55,476 nucleotides of DNA from Burkholderiales bacterium (GTDB taxonomy: Bacteria; Pseudomonadota; Gammaproteobacteria; Burkholderiales; Eutrophovitaceae): contig DATMAN010000025.1 of NCBI GenBank assembly GCA_035560005.1, positions 1 through 55,476 of the forward strand, in the 5' to 3' direction. Within the stretch, counting starts at the first letter, position 1, and each line of letters opens with the position of its first letter. The position numbers and the translations under genes were made by a program. The notes below the pieces were generated by a model. It worked only from the letters and a program-made list of their open reading frames with translations. It was not told the DNA's origin and ran no database searches. Positions 1-7,629 of this stretch are shown here, in pieces.

Positions 1-1
1 C

Positions 2-826
2 GGGCCGGCCGACCGCGCCTATCGGCCCGCCGATCTGGACGACCTTTGTGCATTTCTGCGTTCCCTGCCCCCATTAGAGCCCGTGCTCTTCGTAGGGCTG
101 GGCAGCAATCTGCTGGTGCGCGACCGCGGGATTCGCGGAACGGTAATCTTCCTGCACGGCGCGCTGACCAAGCTGGAGCTTGTCGCGCGAGCGGGCGCTA
201 CGGAGATTTACGCACAGGCCGGCTTGGCCGCTCCAAAGGTGGCGCGGTTCGCGGCATTGCATGGACTCGAAGGCGCGGAATTTCTAGCCGGCATCCCGGG
301 CACCGTAGGCGGCGCGCTGGCTATGAACGCGGGGTGCTACGGTTGCGAGACTTGGGACATCGTCACCCAGGTGTTGATGCTGGATCGACGCGGTGAGAAG
401 CACGTGCGCGGACCAAGTGAATTCCGCGTGGCCTATCGCAGCTTGCAGCCGGCGACACCGCGCGAGGAATTTTTCGCGGCCGCTTGGTTGCGACCGCGAT
501 CGGGCGACGGCGAGCGTTCGCGCCGGCGCATCAAGGAACTGCTTCAGCGGCGGATCGCATCGCAGCCGCTCGACATCCCCAACGCAGGATCGGTGTTCCG
601 CAACCCACCCGGAGACCACGCGGCGCGGCTGATCGAGTCTTGCGGTCTGAAGGGCGTTGCCATCGGCGCTGCGATGGTATCGCCCAAGCACGCGAACTTC
701 ATCGTCAATACCGGTAGCGCGACGGCGCGCGACATCGAAGCGCTGATCACGCGCGTGCAAGAAACCGTGAGCCGCGTGTGTGGAGTGGAACTCGAGCGGG
801 AAGTCAGGATCGTGGGCGAGGCATGA
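2..826 (+). CDS. murB: UDP-N-acetylenolpyruvoylglucosamine reductase MurB, 5' end outside the window
   Basis: MurB uses FAD and NADPH to reduce UDP-GlcNAc-enolpyruvate to UDP-MurNAc in cytoplasmic peptidoglycan precursor synthesis. The reading frame is open from base 2, so the N-terminus is cut off by the window edge. The visible part begins with GPADRAYRP, typical of the early FAD-binding domain, followed by GLGSNLLVRD. The FAD-domain signature GIPGTVGGALAMNAG is present. The proton-donor serine lies in NAGSVFRNP, and the C-terminus LEREVRIVG carries the expected glutamate. The stop codon overlaps the ddlB start as ATGA, so the two are probably translationally coupled within a dcw-type cluster. 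Recognition is secure; only the start is unknown. Confidence 0.95.
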   Translation, partial: GPADRAYRPADLDDLCAFLRSLPPLEPVLFVGLGSNLLVRDRGIRGTVIFLHGALTKLELVARAGATEIYAQAGLAAPKVARFAALHGLEGAEFLAGIPGTVGGALAMNAGCYGCETWDIVTQVLMLDRRGEKHVRGPSEFRVAYRSLQPATPREEFFAAAWLRPRSGDGERSRRRIKELLQRRIASQPLDIPNAGSVFRNPPGDHAARLIESCGLKGVAIGAAMVSPKHANFIVNTGSATARDIEALITRVQETVSRVCGVELEREVRIVGEA

Positions 827-1746
827 CCTTGAGCGGCGAGCGGTTCGGAAAAGTGGCGGTGCTGCTGGGTGGAACCTCGGCGGAGCGGGAAATTTCGCTG
901 CTGTCCGGCAATGCCGTGCTGGCCGCGTTGCGGGAGGAGGGTGTGGATGCGCATGCGTTCGATCCGGCGCAGCGCTCTCTGTTCGAACTGGAACGCGAAA
1001 AATTCGACCGGGTGTTCATCGCGCTGCACGGCCGGCATGGAGAAGACGGCACGGTGCAGGGCGCCCTGCAGCTCATGCGCATTCCTTACACCGGAAGCGG
1101 AGTGCTGGCGAGCGCGCTGTGCTTGGACAAATGGCGCACAAAGTTGATCTGGAGGGCGGTGGGAATTCCCGTGCCGCGCGACGAGATGGTCAACAGCGCG
1201 AGCTCGTGGCCACAGGTCGCCGCGAATCTGCGGCTGCCACTGATCATCAAGCCGGTGCACGAGGGGTCTACGCTCGGCCTGACCAAAGTGGAGTCAGTGG
1301 CCGACCTTCCGGCGGCTTACACGCTGGCGGCGCGTTACGACACGGCGGTGATGGCCGAGGAGTTCATCGAAGGCCAGGAACTCACCGCGTCCATTCTTGG
1401 CGACCGGGTGCTGCCGCTAATCCGGATCGAAGCCCCTGGAGGAAAGTACGACTACCAAAACAAGTACTTCAGCGAACAAACGAAGTATCACTGCCCCTGT
1501 GGGATCCGCGCGGACTTGGAGTCGCGGATTCAGGAGGTCGCGCTGCAGGCGTTTCGGGTGCTGGGCTGCACGGGGTGGGGAAGGGCAGACCTGATCCTGA
1601 AAGCCGATGGCTCGTTTTTTTTCTTGGAGATGAACACCTCACCGGGAATGACCGGACACAGTTTGGTGCCAATGGCTGCGCGACAGGCCGGTTTGAGCTT
1701 CGGTCAACTGGTCCTGCAGATTCTGGAGAGCGCCCGTGTGGAATGA
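823..1746 (+). CDS. ddlB: D-alanine--D-alanine ligase
   Basis: An ATP-grasp ligase joining two D-alanines for the peptidoglycan stem peptide. The ATG at 823 overlaps the murB stop as ATGA and gives 307 residues, close to the usual size of about 306; a longer frame upstream lies inside murB. The N-terminus shows VAVLLGGTSAEREISL, then HGRHGEDGTVQG and GSGVLASALCLDK. The ATP-grasp core includes IIKPVHEGSTLG, and the C-terminal metal and substrate segment is EMNTSPGMTGHSLVP. Its end overlaps the ftsQ start by 11 bases. Position between murB and ftsQ supports ddlB. Confidence 0.95.
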   Translation: MTLSGERFGKVAVLLGGTSAEREISLLSGNAVLAALREEGVDAHAFDPAQRSLFELEREKFDRVFIALHGRHGEDGTVQGALQLMRIPYTGSGVLASALCLDKWRTKLIWRAVGIPVPRDEMVNSASSWPQVAANLRLPLIIKPVHEGSTLGLTKVESVADLPAAYTLAARYDTAVMAEEFIEGQELTASILGDRVLPLIRIEAPGGKYDYQNKYFSEQTKYHCPCGIRADLESRIQEVALQAFRVLGCTGWGRADLILKADGSFFFLEMNTSPGMTGHSLVPMAARQAGLSFGQLVLQILESARVE

Positions 1747-2455
1747 CACGCGCGCGCTGAACCTCGTCGCTGGACTGTGCGTAGCCTGCGCCGCCGGGCT
1801 TGCCGCCTACGGCGCCGTGTGGCGCATGCTGCAGCTCGACGCTTTTGCCGTGCGCCGCATCGACGTGGTGGGCGAGGTCGCCCACCTTACGCGCGAACAG
1901 GTCGAAGCGGTGGCATTCGGCCACCTGCGCGGCAACTTCTTCACGATGGACTTGGAGTCGGCGCGCGATGCGTTCGAAAAGCTGCCTTGGGTACGGCGCG
2001 TGGAAGTGCGGCGATGCTGGCCCGACCGCATCGAGTTCGTCGTCGAGGAACACCGCGCGCTGGCGCGCTGGGGCAGCACTGCGCTCGTCAACGAATACGG
2101 CGAGGTGTTCGAGGGCGCGAGCAACGCTGCGCTGCCCACGTTCGAGGGGCCGGACGGATCGGCGCAGGAAGTCGTTCAACGCTACTTGGATTTCGGGCCG
2201 ATGCTGGCGGCGATCGGTCGCCGCATCGAGCACATCCGGTTGAGCCCGCGCCGGGCTTGGCAACTCGAGCTCGACGATGGAACCGTGCTCGAACTCGGCA
2301 GGCAGGACGTCGAGCGGCGCTTGGCGCTGTTCGTGGCGGAGTACGAGCGCACCGTCGCGCGGCTCGACGCGGCGGGAGCAAGGATCGATCTGCGCCATGC
2401 GAACGGATTCTCAGTGCGCACAAAGCCAGACAAACGGAACGGGAACCGCGCGTGA
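1736..2455 (+). CDS. ftsQ: cell division protein FtsQ
   Basis: A bitopic inner-membrane divisome protein linking early cytoplasmic and late periplasmic division proteins. It starts with GTG inside the end of ddlB and encodes 239 residues. A short cytoplasmic tail is followed by one membrane helix at about residues 9-30. The POTRA domain follows (FAVRRIDVVGEVAHLTREQV, then LPWVRRVEVRRCWPDRIEF), and then the beta domain with ARWG and VNEYGEVF. The low sequence conservation is normal for FtsQ; the location between ddlB and ftsA makes the call firm. Confidence 0.93.
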   Translation: MWNDTRALNLVAGLCVACAAGLAAYGAVWRMLQLDAFAVRRIDVVGEVAHLTREQVEAVAFGHLRGNFFTMDLESARDAFEKLPWVRRVEVRRCWPDRIEFVVEEHRALARWGSTALVNEYGEVFEGASNAALPTFEGPDGSAQEVVQRYLDFGPMLAAIGRRIEHIRLSPRRAWQLELDDGTVLELGRQDVERRLALFVAEYERTVARLDAAGARIDLRHANGFSVRTKPDKRNGNRA

Positions 2456-2478
2456 AGCCGATCGAGTGGAACAGAGCG

Positions 2479-3723
2479 ATGGTACTCAGTAAGAGCAGAG
2501 AGACCAAGAATCAGATCGTCGGGCTCGACATCGGAACTTCGAAGGTGGCCGCGGTGGTGGCGGAGGTCAACGGCGAAGGCGGCTTCGAAGTCATGGGAAT
2601 GGGCTCGGCGCCCTCGCGCGGACTGAAGAAAGGGGTGGTCGTCAACATCGAGTCCACCGTGAACTCGATCCAGCGGGCGCTGGAAGAAGCCGAATTGATG
2701 GCCGACACGAAGATCCGCGAAGTCCTGACCGGAATCGCCGGCAGCCATATCAAGAGCTTCAACTCCCACGGCATGGTCGCGATCAAAGACCGCGAGGTCT
2801 CTCAGGCGGATGTGGATCGTGTGGTCGAAACGGCCAAGGCGATCCCGATTCCCACTGATCAGCAGATCCTGCATGTGCTTAACCAGGAGTTCGTGATCGA
2901 CGGCCAGGAGGATGTGCGCGAGCCGCTGGGGATGAGCGGCGTACGCCTGGAAGTAAAAGTGCACATCGTCACGGGCGCGGTGTCTGCGGCACAGAACATC
3001 GTGAAGTGCGTGCGCCGCTGCGGGCTGGAGGTGGCTGATCTCGTTTTGCAGCCCCTGGCCTCCGCCGTGGCTGTCCTCTCCGATGACGAGCGTGACCTTG
3101 GCGTGTGTCTGGCCGACATCGGCGGCGGCACTACCGACATCGCGGTGTTTACCCAGGGCGCCATCCGGCACACCGCGGTAATCCCGATTGCTGGCGACCA
3201 GATCACCAACGACATCGCGATGGCGCTGCGCACGCCGACCAAGGAAGCCGAAGAGATCAAGCGTCGCCACGGCTGCGCGTTGCGCGAACTGGCGGATCCG
3301 CAGGAAATGATCGAAGTGCCGGGAGTCGGAGACCGTGGACCGCGCAAGCTGTCGCGCCAGACGCTGGCGGAAGTCATCGAACCACGCGTCGAGGAACTGT
3401 ATTCGCTTATCCAAGCGGAGCTGCGCCGCAGCGGATTCGAGGAGCTGTTGTCTTCGGGAATCGTCATCACCGGTGGTAGCGCGGCCATGCAGGGCATGGT
3501 CGAGCTGGGCGAGGAGGTGTTTCACATGCCGGTGCGTCTGGGATTGCCGAGCTATTCGGGCGCGCTGTCGGAAGTAATCCGCAATCCGCGTTATTCGACC
3601 GCGATCGGGTTGCTGATGGCCGGTGTCCAGCAGCGACAGCGGCAGCACATCGCGAAGATGCAGAGCGGGTCGGTCAAGCAGATTTTCGAGAGGATGCGTA
3701 GATGGTTCGAGACCAATTTCTAG
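2479..3723 (+). CDS. ftsA: cell division protein FtsA
   Basis: An actin-like ATPase that tethers FtsZ to the membrane and recruits downstream division proteins. The ATG at 2479 gives 414 residues. An in-frame GTG at 2452, overlapping the ftsQ stop, would add nine residues and cannot be excluded. Phosphate-1 motif IVGLDIGTSKV is near the N-terminus, phosphate-2 LADIGGGTTDIAVF is near residue 210 and the adenosine motif IVITGGSAAMQGM is near residue 330. The C-terminal amphipathic membrane-targeting helix is SVKQIFERMRRWFETNF. The next gene is ftsZ, as expected. Confidence 0.96.
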   Translation: MVLSKSRETKNQIVGLDIGTSKVAAVVAEVNGEGGFEVMGMGSAPSRGLKKGVVVNIESTVNSIQRALEEAELMADTKIREVLTGIAGSHIKSFNSHGMVAIKDREVSQADVDRVVETAKAIPIPTDQQILHVLNQEFVIDGQEDVREPLGMSGVRLEVKVHIVTGAVSAAQNIVKCVRRCGLEVADLVLQPLASAVAVLSDDERDLGVCLADIGGGTTDIAVFTQGAIRHTAVIPIAGDQITNDIAMALRTPTKEAEEIKRRHGCALRELADPQEMIEVPGVGDRGPRKLSRQTLAEVIEPRVEELYSLIQAELRRSGFEELLSSGIVITGGSAAMQGMVELGEEVFHMPVRLGLPSYSGALSEVIRNPRYSTAIGLLMAGVQQRQRQHIAKMQSGSVKQIFERMRRWFETNF

Positions 3724-3773
3724 CGAGTTCGCCGTGTTCTGAGTTGCGCGATTCGATTTCTTCAATCACTTCA

Positions 3774-3781
3774 GAGAGGAG
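3774..3781 (+). promoter_or_regulatory. ribosome binding site deciding the ftsZ start
   Basis: GAGAGGAG lies directly against a first ATG (3782), leaving no spacing, but sits 6 bases before a second in-frame ATG (3788). This favours the second ATG and the N-terminus MFEIVDTQ, common in betaproteobacterial FtsZ. Confidence 0.6.
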
Positions 3782-3787
3782 ATGAGC

Positions 3788-4939
3788 ATGTTTGAGATCG
3801 TCGATACCCAACCTCAGGAAGCTGTGATCAAGGTGATCGGCGTGGGCGGCTGCGGTGGCAACGCGATTGACCACATGATCATGGAAGGCGTGGAAGGCGT
3901 GGAATTCATCTGCGCCAACACCGATGCGCAGGCACTGAAGCGCAACAAGGCGAAGACTCTGTTGCAGCTCGGCGCCAGCGTGACGAAAGGCCTGGGCGCG
4001 GGAGCCAACCCGGAGATCGGTCGCCAAGCTGCGATCGAAGACCGCGAGCGCATCATCGAGCTCATCGACGGCGCCGACATGCTGTTCCTGACGGCGGGCA
4101 TGGGTGGCGGCACGGGCACCGGAGCGGCGCCGATAGTGGCGGAAGCGGCGCGCGAGCTCGGGATCCTCACCGTCGCGGTCGTGACCAAACCTTTCGCGTT
4201 CGAAGGCAAGCGCCAGAAGGTCGCACAACAGGGGCTCGAAGAACTGTCGAAAAACGTCGATTCACTGATCGTGATTCCCAATGACAAGCTGATGCAGGTA
4301 CTCGGGGAAGACGTGTCGATGCTTGAAGCCTTCAAGGCCGCGAACAGCGTGCTGCACGGAGCGGTCGCGGGCATCGCGGAGGTAATCAAGTGCCCGGGAC
4401 TCGTCAACGTCGACTTTGCCGACGTGCGTACCGTCATGTCCGAAATGGGCATGGCGATGATGGGCTCGGCGACGGCTGCGGGGCTGGAGCGAGCCCGCCA
4501 GGCCGCGGAACAGGCGGTGGCCAGTCCGCTGCTGGAGGACGTCAATCTAGCGGGCGCGCGCGGCATCCTGGTCAACATCACTGCAAGCGCCGGCCTCAAG
4601 ATGAAAGAAGTACACGAAGTGATGAATACGATAAAAGGCTTCACTGCGGAGGACGCGACGGTCATCGTCGGCACCGTAATTGACGACGAACTGGACGACA
4701 GACTGCGCGTAACCATGGTGGCGACGGGCTTGGGCAACCCGGTAAGCCGCCAGCAGCAGAAACCGCTGACCGTGATTCGCACCGGGACCGACCCATTGCG
4801 CGTGGAAGCGGGCTACGGCGACTTGGAAACTCCGGCAGTCATGCGCAGGCGCAGCCGAGACGCGGCCGTGGAGGCGATGAGACAGTCCGGGGTCGACTTG
4901 CTCGATATTCCTGCTTTCCTGCGCAAGCAAGCGGACTAA
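3788..4939 (+). CDS. ftsZ: cell division GTPase FtsZ
   Basis: The tubulin-like GTPase that forms the Z ring. The ATG at 3788 is chosen because of ribosome-binding-site spacing and gives 383 residues. The N-terminal nucleotide-binding region has IGVGGCGGNAIDHM. The tubulin signature GGGTGTGAAPIVAE is near residue 105 and the T7 region includes NVDFADVRTVM. After a short linker, the C-terminal conserved peptide DIPAFLRKQAD, which binds FtsA and ZapD-type partners, is intact. ZapD is encoded about 9 kb downstream on the other strand. Confidence 0.97.
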   Translation: MFEIVDTQPQEAVIKVIGVGGCGGNAIDHMIMEGVEGVEFICANTDAQALKRNKAKTLLQLGASVTKGLGAGANPEIGRQAAIEDRERIIELIDGADMLFLTAGMGGGTGTGAAPIVAEAARELGILTVAVVTKPFAFEGKRQKVAQQGLEELSKNVDSLIVIPNDKLMQVLGEDVSMLEAFKAANSVLHGAVAGIAEVIKCPGLVNVDFADVRTVMSEMGMAMMGSATAAGLERARQAAEQAVASPLLEDVNLAGARGILVNITASAGLKMKEVHEVMNTIKGFTAEDATVIVGTVIDDELDDRLRVTMVATGLGNPVSRQQQKPLTVIRTGTDPLRVEAGYGDLETPAVMRRRSRDAAVEAMRQSGVDLLDIPAFLRKQAD

Positions 4940-4968
4940 CTGCCGACTTCTATTGCGACGCAAAAATA

Positions 4969-4997
4969 TTGGATGAACAAGGTTTTACTGTGATAAC
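4969..4997 (+). promoter_or_regulatory. possible sigma70-type promoter before lpxC
   Basis: TTGGAT (4969-4974) and GATAAC (4992-4997) are separated by 17 bases in an AT-richer stretch of the ftsZ-lpxC gap. Matches are 3/6 and 4/6 to consensus, so this is only a candidate. Confidence 0.27.
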
Positions 4998-5042
4998 CTA
5001 GCAACCCTTCTGAACTGAGGCTGTCGTCTCGCCGCCCACTTC

Positions 5043-5954
5043 ATGATCAGACAGAGAACCCTGAAGAACATCGTTCGGGCAACCGGCGTCGGGCTGCATA
5101 CGGGAGAAAAGGTTTACCTTACCTTGCGCCCGGCTGCGCCCAACACCGGAATTATCTTTCGCCGCGTGGATCTCGATCCGGTCGTGGAAATTCGCGCGAA
5201 TGCGTACGCAGTGAAGGACACGCGATTGTCCTCGTGTCTGGAAGAATCTGGTGTCCGCGTGCAAACGGTCGAACACTTGATGTCGGCCCTCGCCGGGTTG
5301 GGAATAGACAACGCCTATGTGGATCTCAGCGCTGGCGAGGTACCCATCATGGACGGCTCGGCGTCGCCTTTTGTTTTCCTGATCCAGTCCGCTGGGATTG
5401 AAGAACAAGCAGCCGCCAAGAAGTTCATCCGTGTGTTGCAGACTGTCGAAGTACGGACGGACGACAAGTGGGTGAAATTCGAACCCTACAACGGCTTCCG
5501 AGTGGACTTCAGCATCGACTTCAAGCACCCGATCTTTTCTGCTTCCAACAAGCGGGTGGTGGTCGATTTCGAGCGCACCTCGTACGTGAAAGAAGTCAGC
5601 CGTGCGAGAACGTTCGGATTCATGCGGGAGGTCGAGAACATGCGCGCGCAAGGGCTTGCACTGGGTGGCAGTCTCGATAATGCGATCGTGATGGACGAGT
5701 TCAGGGTTCTCAATGCCGACGGACTTCGCTACGAAGACGAATTCGTCAAGCACAAAGCGCTTGACGCCATTGGAGACTTGTACTTGCTGGGCCATCCGTT
5801 GATCGGTGCCTATACGGCCTACAAGTCAGGGCACGCGCTGAACAACCAGCTTCTGCGCCGGCTTCTTGAAAGAAAGAACGCCTGGGAGTATGTGAGTTTT
5901 CACTCCCAAGACGAGGCACCCGCTTTTCTACGCGTTCAGGCAGCGGCCGCCTAA
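5043..5954 (+). CDS. lpxC: UDP-3-O-acyl-N-acetylglucosamine deacetylase LpxC
   Basis: A zinc-dependent deacetylase that performs the committed step of lipid A synthesis. It has 303 residues, the normal length. The N-terminal [20 protein letters not shown] is typical. Zinc ligands are the histidine in TVEHLMSAL and the His/Asp pair in [15 protein letters not shown]. The catalytic histidine lies downstream in YKSGHALNN. Its position right after ftsZ is the classical proteobacterial arrangement. The gene ends facing dciA, and 168 bases of intergenic DNA separate the two. Confidence 0.97.
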   Translation: MIRQRTLKNIVRATGVGLHTGEKVYLTLRPAAPNTGIIFRRVDLDPVVEIRANAYAVKDTRLSSCLEESGVRVQTVEHLMSALAGLGIDNAYVDLSAGEVPIMDGSASPFVFLIQSAGIEEQAAAKKFIRVLQTVEVRTDDKWVKFEPYNGFRVDFSIDFKHPIFSASNKRVVVDFERTSYVKEVSRARTFGFMREVENMRAQGLALGGSLDNAIVMDEFRVLNADGLRYEDEFVKHKALDAIGDLYLLGHPLIGAYTAYKSGHALNNQLLRRLLERKNAWEYVSFHSQDEAPAFLRVQAAAA

Positions 5955-6122
5955 TCCGCTGGTCAACGTCGCAGTCGCGTTGGCCTAGTGTGCGTTTCCA
6001 CCGTGTTCCTTGATCACCGGCTCATTGGTTGCCGGTGGCGCCGCGGCCAGCCTGATGATGTAGCTCGTCACAAAGAACCCCACCGGTTACGTTCCACTTG
6101 GCAAATCATCGAGGTCTGGTTG

Positions 6123-6638
6123 TTATCGGCTTGATATTTTTGGTGTTTTTTGGTGCTTGAACGCTTCTTGCTGGGCATCTAGGGCAGGATCCTCATGGCT
6201 TGAAAAGCGAAGGGCAGCCCACTGTAGCGGCGATGGTGGCAGGCGCCCGGCGAGGGCCCGGAATGCAGTCCGAGCAGCACGCGAAACCGTTTTCTGTTTT
6301 ATAGGCAATGGCTTAACGCGGTTTGTTACTTGCACTCTCACCTCTATTGAGGTAAGGTCCGCGGCATGGTGCCTTAGTGCCTGGCACAGTTTGGGGCCCA
6401 GATGCCGCACCTTCGCGGCGGCCGCGCCACTATCAGCTACCAATAGCAGCGTGCCGGTCGTGAGGGAGGCAGCCGAAACAGACCCGGCGAGTTCCGGGGG
6501 CAGTGCGGCGCGCAGCTCTTTGTTCAGCTGGGCCAGGCGCCGCGCCTGATGTATGACGGGCCGTAGTTCGGGCGTCGCTTCGATCAGGTCTCGGACAAGA
6601 ACGGTCACTGGAGCAACAAGAGGAAAGCAGATGGACAT
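6123..6638 (-). CDS. dciA: DUF721 protein, DciA-type helicase loader
   Basis: DciA (DUF721) is the replicative helicase operator/loader in bacteria lacking DnaC. The protein shows the DUF721 pattern: ATPELRPVIHQARRLAQLN, a short linker, SLTTGTLLLVADSGAAAAKVR, then HLGPKLCQALR, followed by a basic, poorly conserved tail. The ATG at 6638 (171 residues) has GGAA about nine bases upstream. A TTG at 6653 and a GTG at 6608 are alternatives, and the GTG would best fit the family N-terminus. It diverges from the M23 peptidase gene, and with the ATG start the two coding regions overlap by 8 bases. An lpxC-dciA-peptidase-secA neighbourhood is usual in betaproteobacteria. The domain call is good; the loader role comes from family knowledge. 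Confidence 0.75.
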   Translation of the reverse strand: MSICFPLVAPVTVLVRDLIEATPELRPVIHQARRLAQLNKELRAALPPELAGSVSAASLTTGTLLLVADSGAAAAKVRHLGPKLCQALRHHAADLTSIEVRVQVTNRVKPLPIKQKTVSRAARTAFRALAGRLPPSPLQWAALRFSSHEDPALDAQQEAFKHQKTPKISSR

Positions 6639-7548
6639 TATTGTGGTTTCCAATCGCTTTACTCAAGCGCGCAGCTTTGCGGTGAGCGGGCCTCAAGTGG
6701 CGTTCCTGATTCTATTGTTTTCCTTGCTCGTGGTTTCACTGGCGGTCCTGCTGAATTATTTCTCGCTGCGTTACGCGGTAACCAATCAGAGCCCGTACCT
6801 TCGTTCGTTGCTCGAAGCGGTGCAAGCCGAGCAGTCCCGCCACACACAGTCCTATTTACGCGAAAGCCTCAATACCATGGCTGCCCGGCTCGGCGAAATG
6901 CAGGCCAAGCTGTTGCGACTGGATTCGCTCGGTGACCGGCTTACCAAGCTCGCGGGTTTGAATCCCAAGGAGTTCATGTTTGACAAGCCGCCCGCGCGCG
7001 GCGGTCCCGTGCCGAGCGGTGAAGCGCAAGAGCTGTCGATGGTCGACCTCGTGCAACAGATGGAGGTGCTGGCGCAACAGCTCGACGACCGAAGCGACAA
7101 GCTTGGTGTACTGGAGTCGCACCTGACGTTCGCCTACGCCAAGAAGCAGCTTCTTCCGACGCAACTGCCGGTATCCACTGGCTGGTTTTCTTCCAACTTC
7201 GGCTGGCGCATCGATCCCTTTACGGGTTTGAACGCGTTTCACGAAGGCATGGATTTCATGGCACCGGAAGGCACACCGGTGACTGCCGCAGCGGGCGGCG
7301 TCGTCGTGTACGCGGGAGAGCACCCCCAGTATGGTAATATGCTTGAAATCGACCACGGCAACGGCCTCGTAACCCGTTACGCGCATGCGTCGAGGCTTGA
7401 AGTCAGAATCGGCGACGTAGTCTTGCGCGGACAGAAGATTGCCGAGGTTGGAAACACCGGGCGGTCGACCGGGGCGCATCTGCACTTCGAGGTGCGACAG
7501 TGGGGTGCCCCGCAAAACCCAGCTCGCTTTCTGCAAGTGCGCGGTTGA
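6631..7548 (+). CDS. membrane-anchored M23-family peptidase
   Basis: Likely a periplasmic peptidoglycan endopeptidase, or an amidase activator if inactive. The ATG at 6631 is preceded by AGGAAAG and gives 305 residues. One membrane helix spans about residues 24-47. A coiled-coil-prone region with many Leu, Gln and Glu residues follows to about residue 180. The C-terminal LytM/M23 domain has the zinc motif HEGMDF (HxxxD), GNMLEIDHGNGLVTRYAHAS and GAHLHFEV (HxH), so the metal ligands look complete. It lies between dciA and secA. Which cross-link it cuts cannot be told from sequence. Confidence 0.85.
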   Translation: MDIIVVSNRFTQARSFAVSGPQVAFLILLFSLLVVSLAVLLNYFSLRYAVTNQSPYLRSLLEAVQAEQSRHTQSYLRESLNTMAARLGEMQAKLLRLDSLGDRLTKLAGLNPKEFMFDKPPARGGPVPSGEAQELSMVDLVQQMEVLAQQLDDRSDKLGVLESHLTFAYAKKQLLPTQLPVSTGWFSSNFGWRIDPFTGLNAFHEGMDFMAPEGTPVTAAAGGVVVYAGEHPQYGNMLEIDHGNGLVTRYAHASRLEVRIGDVVLRGQKIAEVGNTGRSTGAHLHFEVRQWGAPQNPARFLQVRG

Positions 7549-7580
7549 TCGGATCGCCGAGTACTGATTGATGTCTGAGA

Positions 7581-7613
7581 GGGGTGGGGCGAAGGCCCCG
7601 CCCCTTTTGTTTT
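7581..7613 (+). terminator. strong intrinsic terminator hairpin just before secA
   Basis: A 10-base-pair stem (GGGGTGGGGC at 7581-7590 with GCCCCGCCCC at 7595-7604, one T-G wobble), a GAAG tetraloop and a T-rich tail TTTTGTTTT. It ends the peptidase transcript but lies only 16 bases before the secA start. Confidence 0.85.
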
Positions 7614-7629
7614 GGTATCTTCATCTCAA

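Noticed and set aside
6015-6037. Hairpin CACCGGC/GCCGGTG between lpxC and dciA
   Set aside because: Seven-base-pair stem with a nine-base loop but no T tract on either strand, so not called a terminator.
5985-6083. A 32-codon - strand frame (starting VGFFVTSYIIRLAAAPP) after dciA
   Set aside because: Protein-like composition, but very short, with a stop directly upstream, no ribosome binding site and no recognised family; kept only as a note.
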